Assembly (NCBI RefSeq): GCF_048544455.1
Contig: NC_133537.1
Span: 148,344,058-148,408,057 of the forward strand
DNA: 64,000 bases
DNA from: Silene latifolia
Taxonomy: Eukaryota > Streptophyta > Magnoliopsida > Caryophyllales > Caryophyllaceae
Direction of reading: 5' to 3'
In this document: positions 57,040 through 64,000 of the stretch, piece after piece
Numbering within the stretch: position 1 is the first letter of the stretch
Layout of the letters: each line of letters begins with the position of its first letter
Notes under the pieces: generated by a model
Told to the model about the DNA's origin: nothing
Databases searched by the model: none
Seen by the model: the letters and a program-made list of their open reading frames with translations, nothing else
Program-made: the position numbers and the translations under genes

Positions 57040-60000
57040 CATAAGATAGCTAGATCAAATTGTACATTCTATCAAGAAAACTCAAGCCTTTTAGCTAAGC
57101 TGTGAGTACAAGTGGTATTGAATGTAATAGTGAAAACAAATGATGTTGTATTGTGGACTGTTTTCTCAAATCAGCTTCTTAAGCGGTAGAAGTCAAAACT
57201 TATACCAGATCTACACAGCTCATTAAGCCAATCTAATTGAACATTCAGAATCATGTTTTTTCCTTTAGACAAGAAGCATCCGCTCCCTATATCAGAAACT
57301 ATAGAAGCAGGAAGCAAAATATATAGGAGGTTAGTTGTAAAACATGAAAAGCTGCCCCACGGACTATGATATGAGGTTTTAAAGAAATCGCACATAAAAC
57401 AGAAGGCTGCATAAGGTTTTGCCATCCCTTTTCATCAAAGGTATGACCGTATGACTATAGAGTAACAAGGACAACCTCATTTTCAGAAAAGTGCTTCAGG
57501 AAGGACTCAGACTTGAGTATTTGGTCCTTCCCTCAAGGAAAATTTTCTTAGTGAAAGTTTGGTGGCCATTGTTGCCTCATAATAAACATCCTGTGAAGTT
57601 ATCAACTACAACTTCCATAATGAACTTATTTTTCATTTACATTTAATTCCACATCAGCGGGTCTTGGATATGAACGAGGCATACCAAAAATACCAGCAGG
57701 CAGAGAATACAGAACAAGGAAAAATAAACTACACTGAAGCTTCTGAGTAATAATTTGATAAATAGTTGAGACATAAAATAGTACCTACATATCCAGTCTC
57801 TCATTTTCCTTCTCTATTTCTTGTTGCAGGAAGAAAATATGAAATTGACAAGTTAGATGTGAAGGAGACAATGAGCCACATATATTTCATTTACATTTGA
57901 AAGTGAATTTTCTAAGAATGAAAAGCTAATGGTTTTAGGAGATCTTGATTAAAGAGGGGCAAAAAAGTAAGTGGAAGAAAAATGACATCAACTGGTAACT
58001 AAGTACTCCTTATGTTACGAAAGGAGAAATGAAAACAATGGCAAGCTGTCAAGAGTCAAGACTATGGTCGCAGAATATTTAGTTTTGATCAAAGTACACT
58101 TCTAAACTTAGTGGCCAGACATAATACGAAAGAAATAAAACTGATTCACACTTTCACAGCGTTCATCCTCCCATCTTGTTAGTCCCACTATTTTCGTAAG
58201 AATTTACAAGATTAAACATAGCAAGGCTTTTAAAAGTGAAGGTTATTTCAAGTTTTTACCTCACTGGTTCTGATAATTTAGCTATTATCTGTCTTGAGCA
58301 GAGTATAGGGTTTTTTTTAACGGGCAAGCAAGCAATCTCGACACACGTGCAACCTCTCCTTGTAGCCTTGTAACCTGAGCACAGCAAAAACACAAATTCA
58401 TAGGTAAATTAGCACCGCATTGCACCTTTATGGCACTTAAAACCACAATTTACGCGCTTCACATTGCAACATCATTAAATAGTTCACATGTTTCAGATTG
58501 GCGATCACAAAGCTTAATTATCAACAAAACCATCACCAGTTCAATGACTACTAAGTCCAGCGCCAATTTAGACAAATACAAACAAAATTGATCAAAAAAA
58601 AGTATCCAAAATATCATGACTAAGAAATAGAGAGTAGTCTATCTAAACATGCATCATAACCAATTTCTAAATTGTAAACCATGGAAAACAACAAAGTTAG
58701 TAGATACGCAACAGCATGTAAAAGTGGAAGGAAGAGAATTTTAGAGACGTATCACAAAACTGTTTCAGCTGCGTACGATGCCAGAGATGAAAACGGGCCT
58801 TATCGGACACAAAACAGGGCATGCCAATGTATCTAAGTCTCTAACATTAGTAATGATCTTCATTTTTTTATTTTTTTTTAAATATCACCATTTTCAGATC
58901 CGCTTTGAGAAACTTGGCAGATATCTAGACAAGAAAACACCTTTAGTCGAGGAACAGGATCACAAAGCCTTTTCCTTATCCAACTGGTATTAGCTGAAAC
59001 GGATAAATGCAAAACAAGCACGAAGTAGATAAAAACCGAGATTTCAGACGGATAGTTACCTCCTACTACACGCGTCATTCCAAACGAGATACACAAACAC
59101 GGTAGAGTTAATCCAAAGAAGGTTCTCCATAGATCTGAACACAGGGTCTAGCTCTGGAACTCTAAAGTGTTAGATGGCATTGGCTGCGAGCACGCCATCA
59201 TCTTCAAACATCATCCCTGCCAGAGGAATCGACTTGAATATCAACACAATAACTCATGTGAGTATGGCATTATTACCACCCACAGCAAAAACACCACCTA
59301 CAGTAACAAAGCATTATTACGATCGTACCAACCCCATACTCCCGACCACTAACTCATTTTTATAAACACGAAACATTATCCCAAAATGATACAAGGTAGA
59401 ATAACGTAAACTTTTACCTGACTATGAACAAGATGTTTAGCAAGATCAACAGCTTTTGAAATCGTAAACGTATCAAATTCATCCTCAAGTTTCCAATTCA
59501 AATCTCCCCGCAACAAAATAAAACCTTTACATCTCCAAAATAGGCAAATAGTGATATTTTCTAGTTGGACTGATTTAAGATAAATCGGGTTTCGAATCAT
59601 GCTTGGGATGTTCAATGGGTCTGATATCGGGCTTATCAGGTTAACCAGGTCTAGCAATAAAAGTCAAATACCATTTTCAAAATAACATACTAAAATGTGG
59701 GTTTTTTTTAAATTCTTTTGCAATAATAGAAATAACAAAATAACTTACTAATTTTTTTTTAAGAAAATACACCCACTTGAGCATAACAAATGAACCAAAA
59801 CCCTGATACCATTTTCGAAACAACAGACATGAATCAAAATTCCTTGCCAACCCAGATAAAGAACCATTAAGATTTAAAATGTTGCAAATTAAACTGGCAC
59901 CTGCAGCAAGGCGTGCATTTCAGAAATCTGAAACCATTTACGGCAACTATTTAGATAAAAGACGTGACTCATGTGAGGATGTCATTGAGGCGAGAGGTGG

Positions 60001-60083
60001 CGAACATTAAAAATAATAACCACTGCCCTCACCCGCCTTATTAACATCCCTAATAAAGATTAATCACTGCAATCATACACCAC
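57040..60083. other. AT-rich genomic DNA, no supported gene
   Basis: Scattered short frames only. The minus-strand stretch 58,980-58,878 follows an acceptor-like TTTCAG and ends in TAA, but it is too short to call. Nothing else was recognised in either strand. Confidence 0.4.
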
Positions 60084-60893
60084 CTGTGTTACTCCGACTC
60101 GCCGACACGTGTCGGTGTCGGACACGAAATTTCTGAATTACCCCGACACACCGACACGGTCAACGGCGTGTCTTGACCAACCGACACGACACGACACGTC
60201 AATTTTATAAGCAAAAAATATTATTAAAAAAAAAAACATAAAGAATGAGCACAAACAAAATAAATAGCATGAAAAGGTAAGGTTAGGTGGGCTAAAAGTA
60301 TGAAGTATATATTTTTATTAGTTGTAAAAAAAGGTTATTAGTTGAACTTTGTAATTTGTAATTCGGCATAGAATAACCAAAATAAATAACATGAATAGAT
60401 GTTTGGTGGACTAGCACGTGTTGTGTAATTGGAAGAGAGGCAATTACTGCTTGTTGGCCACGTGTTCTTTAATAATGATAAAGGCAACTTTTTTGTTTTA
60501 ACTGCAAGTTAAAAACACATTTAAGTAGAGGGCCCAACATAATAAGGCCCACGTAAGAGCACTTCACCAGCAGAAACCCTACCAAAACACTAAAGCCGCC
60601 TCCATCCACCTTCACGTGACTGAAATTGTCCACCGCTAAAATGGCCGGCTTAGCCGTGTATTGTAACAAGTCATCGGCAATGATAAGGTAAGCTAATTTC
60701 TTTTTATGAGTCTCCATCTTTCCAACAATTATCTGCTCGACTCTAGTAGCAGTGTCGGCATGTCACCTGGCGGATCCGGTACGGAATGTCGGCATGTCAC
60801 CTGCCGGATCCGGTACGGATTCCGTACCGGGATCTGTGTCGGGTCGGGTCGACACGGGTACGGCCCCAAATCAGCCGTGTCGAAGCAACATAG
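60084..60893. mobile_element. Non-autonomous hAT-type element (810 bases)
   Basis: Ends CTGTGTTACTCCGACTCG and the complement of CTATGTTGCTTCGACACG, flanked by the 8-base duplication TACACCAC (60,076-60,083 and 60,894-60,901). Subterminal regions are full of CCGACACG/CGTGTCGG motifs in both orientations, as in hAT subterminal repeats. An internal duplication of about 36 bases (GTCGGCATGTCACCTG...GGATCCGGTACGGA) lies at 60,753-60,825. No transposase. Confidence 0.85.
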
Positions 60894-61341
60894 TACACCA
60901 CTGCCTCAAGCCATCAAGGGGTGCTTACCTTTATAAAAATCGAGTTTATTAGCCCAGCTTCAAATAAGTGAGTTGTTATTCGTTAATCGAGAAGGTTATG
61001 AAAATGAAAAGTTAGAAGCATTTATAGTCCACAACCCACCAACCTATGTTATCGTCAAACGTTGTAGGTTAAAAGTCTTCGCAGATTATGCGAAAAGTAT
61101 TAGGATATCACATATCATCCATTCCATCGCTGTCTCCCTCTTTATGGCTTTTCTACATAAATTCATCCTTTCCCGACCCTCCTTCCCTTTGCTCTTCATT
61201 CCTTTATTCATCCTTCCCTCCTCTCTCTACTTCTCCTTCTGCTTTAATTATCTTTTCTCTAAACTCTATAGGACCGGTTATTTAAAGAAAACATGTATTC
61301 TGAAAGTGACGTACGTTAGACTAGTGTTAAAGGAACTTACA

Positions 61342-61466
61342 TAATTGAGAACTGAATAGAAGAAGAACAATATCGTGTAGATATTTTCTAGCAGTAGCCT
61401 CCCCTAAAACCACCTGGTGGACTCCCCTCAACGTAATTGAGAACTGAATAGAAGAAGAACAATATC
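61342..61466 (+). repeat. Short direct duplication
   Basis: TAATTGAGAACTGAATAGAA followed by GAAGAACAATATC occurs at 61,342 and 61,434, 92 bases apart, identical. Confidence 0.85.
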
Positions 61467-61578
61467 AGCAACAGGGTCAGCAAGCTAAATAACAATGGTT
61501 TTCCAAAGGCAAAAGCATGTAAATCATAGATGATAAGGGTAATTGAATAGGTGGTGGAGAATACACGTATAGAAGTGA

Positions 61579-61729
61579 ATGGTTACCGAATTCGCTCGGT
61601 GCCCTGCGAATCGCGAATTGCTAAAAGCGAATTCTATCATGTTGCTTACTAAAAATACATATAACACACATTCTATAGGAGCGAATTGCGAATTGGTAAG
61701 GACGTATTCATAGCGAATTCGGTAACCAT
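61579..61729. mobile_element. MITE with perfect 18-base terminal inverted repeats
   Basis: 151 bases bounded by ATGGTTACCGAATTCGCT and its exact complement. The interior holds further GCGAATTGCGAATT motifs. No clear TSD, so the superfamily is unassigned. Confidence 0.75.
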
Positions 61730-62108
61730 GTGTCAAGTGATCAGTGTGTGGGTCATCAATTAGCTCAATGAGAATGACTATATGAGGGTGGCTCACAATT
61801 CTCATAATTAGCACCTGCATGCAATTGAAAAATAATATTAAGATGTTGAAAATAAGTACCTAATATGTAGCCCGATGGCGAGAAGAAGTGCCTTGCTCCA
61901 TGGCGAGTGTCATATAAAGCTTATCCCATATAAGTACCATATCCAGTTACAGCAATGGTACACAAACACGGTTGCCGAAAGAAAAGGTGAAAGATAACCA
62001 AAAGATTTCGGGTCGTTATAAAGCTTAAGGAAATACTATGATGGGACGTCCATAGATTCCTTGCCGAAAATTTGCATGAATGTTGATAATAGGAGCTGTA
62101 AGACTTAC

Positions 62109-62713
62109 CATCTAGCTACATGAGGCGTTGTCTCCCAGCAACCTAAGTAATAAAACACATACTCGAGTTGAAGTTATTATAATATCAGCAAACAAACAAG
62201 AACTAAAATGAAAGCATATCTTAGACTCAGAAGTCAGAACAGGTTGGAATTGCGCGGCTGATTTCAAAAAATATATTTTTTTTCTCGCTTATGAGAAAAC
62301 AAGCATAGAAAAGTCGAAATAAATGTGATGATAATTTGACATTTAGAGACAGTTCCACAAGTTGCCAACAATTTGACAGTTCAAAGGTAATTGAGCTGAT
62401 GCCACGCTACTGCTTCGCGTGTTTAACACACGAAGTAATCAAGGGATATAAAGAGAATAATCCAACTAACCTGTATCAACTTCGTCGCCTCCCAAATGAA
62501 CAAATTTATATTTGAAGACCGCTAAAATCTGGCACGAGAACAATTAACCTTTAGGTAAGCCAGATAATCATACTAAGCAAACAGATTTAACAACAATGAG
62601 CCCCAAGTTTACCTGAAAGAATTCCATTTATAACTTGGAATGTAAATTCATTGCTCACATCAAGAGGCTCCTTACATGCTGCCGACGGCCATAATGCAGG
62701 ATAGCCATTTCCC
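62109..62713 (-). pseudogene. Beta-hexosaminidase (GH20) gene fragment, three exons
   Basis: Minus-strand exons with GT-AG borders: 62,713-62,612, 62,528-62,471 and 62,142-62,109. They encode, in order, GNGYPALWPSAACKEPLDVS, the active-site block KYKFVHLGGDEVDTG, and CWETTPHVARW. HLGGDE is the GH20 catalytic Asp-Glu motif; the blocks are collinear with plant hexosaminidases of the HEXO3 type, which trim terminal GlcNAc from N-glycans. Lesions: one extra base in exon 1 (near 62,641) and a two-base deletion at the start of exon 2 (near 62,520), both shifting frame. Upstream exons are not found before the direct repeat at 62,762-63,411, and downstream exons are not found to 61,730. It is a broken fragment of a gene that presumably exists intact elsewhere. 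Confidence 0.8.
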
Positions 62714-62761
62714 CTAGGAATGAGATGAAACCACAAACATAAATTCACAAACACGAGAAGA

Positions 62762-63411
62762 AATAAACCATCTTTTCACAAGCTCGGCTGACTTTTATTA
62801 AAATGGGGTCCAACTCTTCAGAGTCAGCTAACTAACAGTTATATCTTAACATGTATTATAACCGAGTTTTATCAATTCTGAGTGCCCATCCCTGCTCCCA
62901 AGTCTGCTTCTTATGAATCACACACAACTACTTTATGTTGAACATCCAAATATGAAATTGAGCTTCTTTAGGCAAATTAACTCGCAAACACACATTGAAT
63001 CTAATAATCATCAGCAGATACATTCTAGCTCGTAAGCAACCGTAAAACCAACCCATTAGAAACTTGGAGGTAGAAATAACCCCAAAGTTTCAAACTTTCC
63101 AACCTATATACCCAACAATGAGGCTTCTTTAGTCTTCACATTGCACAATATGAGAAACATCAGACCGTCCTCAACCTGCCTTAGGCCTAACTCACCGAGT
63201 CACTGCCCTCGAACCCCCCCAATTTACAGTAGTTTTAGAGCCCTATTCCAAAATAGACACAATCAGATTAATCAAATTCCATCCTAGATTCCTAAATTAG
63301 CTGTGTACATACCATAACCCCAAGATTTTATTTTGGAAATCTCTCTTATCAATTTCAGCCAACATACCAAAACCCAAGTAACAACTATATGTCTATATTC
63401 AAAAGCAACCT
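62762..63411. repeat. Direct repeat copy 2 (0.65 kb)
   Basis: Longer copy of the 55,515-56,059 segment, including about 107 bases (near 63,199-63,306) absent from copy 1. It adjoins the first hexosaminidase exon by 50 bases, so it may be intron sequence of that gene that was duplicated with it. Confidence 0.9.
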
Positions 63412-64000
63412 CAATCACCAGTGATCCTTAAATCAGTATAAGTATATCTGAAAGCATTTAACAATAGTTAACCAGGAAAGGATTCATTTCTTCCCCAAAT
63501 AAAGTCTGATTACAAAAAAGGCTTCCAAATCACACAAGCTATCACCCTAGATCAAACAATAAAGGGAGAGAGAGAGAGAGAGAGAGAGAGAACCCTAATT
63601 TGTCTACATAATACGCAAATTGACCACCGTCGTCACTGCCTTGACCCCTCAATCGCTGAAGCTTCCGCCGTCACTAATAGTCTATCGTGTGGTCTTGATA
63701 ATGGCATCAAGGTTGTATGAAGAAACAACTTCAATGGAAAAGTGTGTCCTCAATGGCGGTACGAAAAAAAAAAGGCCAAAAAAATATGGAGATAAAAAGG
63801 AAATTGTTTTTCTATAGGTGAATCCTGAACTATTCACTTTTTTAATGGGTACCCTTGTATTTTTCAAATTATCACTTGTACCCTTGAACTCTACTAGTTA
63901 GGTCATGTTCTTTTGGACTTCTATTTTCATTTTTAAGTTCAGTTCAGTTCCTATAAGTTCAGTTCAGTTCTTATATAAGTTCCGTTCAGTTCAGTTTAGT
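63412..64000. other. Genomic DNA with AG microsatellite and AGTTC repeats, no supported gene
   Basis: A (GA)n run lies at about 63,566-63,592. The plus-strand frame at 63,620-63,817 is not conserved. From 63,930 to the end the sequence is a degenerate GTTCAGTTCAGTTC repeat, possibly the edge of another repeat. Confidence 0.55.

Noticed and set aside
55515..63411. LTR retrotransposon with 0.55-0.65 kb LTRs
   Set aside because: The direct repeats lack TG...CA ends, PBS, polypurine tract and TSD, and the interior has no gag or pol.
63620..63817. Plus-strand small ORF near the right edge
   Set aside because: Ends in a Lys-rich A-tract translation; no homology, promoter or splice evidence.

Overview
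The window is a piece of a large, AT-rich plant nuclear genome, almost certainly a eudicot. The evidence is a set of full-size plant LTR retrotransposons (Tat/Retand-like, Athila-like and a chromovirus-like element), a Ty1/copia solo LTR, hAT and Stowaway MITEs, GT-AG introns, and a fragment of a plant beta-hexosaminidase gene. A Caryophyllales host would fit the Retand-like elements, but this is a weak guess. I see no intact cellular gene.

About 1-54,213 is one nest of insertions, readable from broken LTRs and target-site duplications (TSDs). The outermost element is C, an Athila-like element on the minus strand. Its pol, gag, PBS and 5' LTR occupy about 45.84-54.21 kb and its 3' part lies left of the window. 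D, a minus-strand element with a tRNA-Met-type PBS and gag at 1-908, sits inside C. A, a non-autonomous plus-strand element of the Tat type (1,701-45,486), sits inside D's LTR. E, an Athila-like minus-strand element (12,115-44,499, TSD CTGCG), sits inside A's 3' LTR. B, a Retand-like plus-strand element (12,277-32,827, TSD GATAG), sits inside E's 3' LTR. A copia solo LTR sits inside B. MITEs have landed in E's 5' LTR (a Stowaway within a hAT-type MITE) and in C's gag.

B is the richest element. It carries gag, protease, RT, RNase H, a second archaeal-type RNase H and integrase on the plus strand, all disabled by stops and frameshifts. On the opposite strand, between integrase and the 3' LTR, are two intron-containing genes: a DUF7745-like gene (2 exons) and a plant-mobile-domain gene (8 exons deduced here). 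A shares B's LTR type, leader, 3' terminus and gag zinc motif but has no pol, so B-type proteins probably mobilised it. E has lost gag and protease but keeps RT-IN and the Athila extra ORF.

A recurring theme is that the LTRs carry clusters of short GC-rich, self-complementary motifs near their promoters. A and B use CGCAGCANNTGCTGCG, C and D use CCAGCCGG...CCGGCTGGGAGT, and E uses ACGAGCGTC/GACGCTCGGAT. In B the same module also precedes the antisense genes, and in E it precedes the extra ORF. This looks like a regulatory system worth testing.

From 54,214 to 64,000 the sequence is AT-rich non-TE or old-TE DNA. It holds a broken GH20 beta-hexosaminidase fragment (three exons, minus strand), two direct-repeat copies of a 0.55-0.65 kb segment flanking it, an unrecognised terminal exon, and two non-autonomous DNA transposons. 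The rest of that region has no feature I can support.
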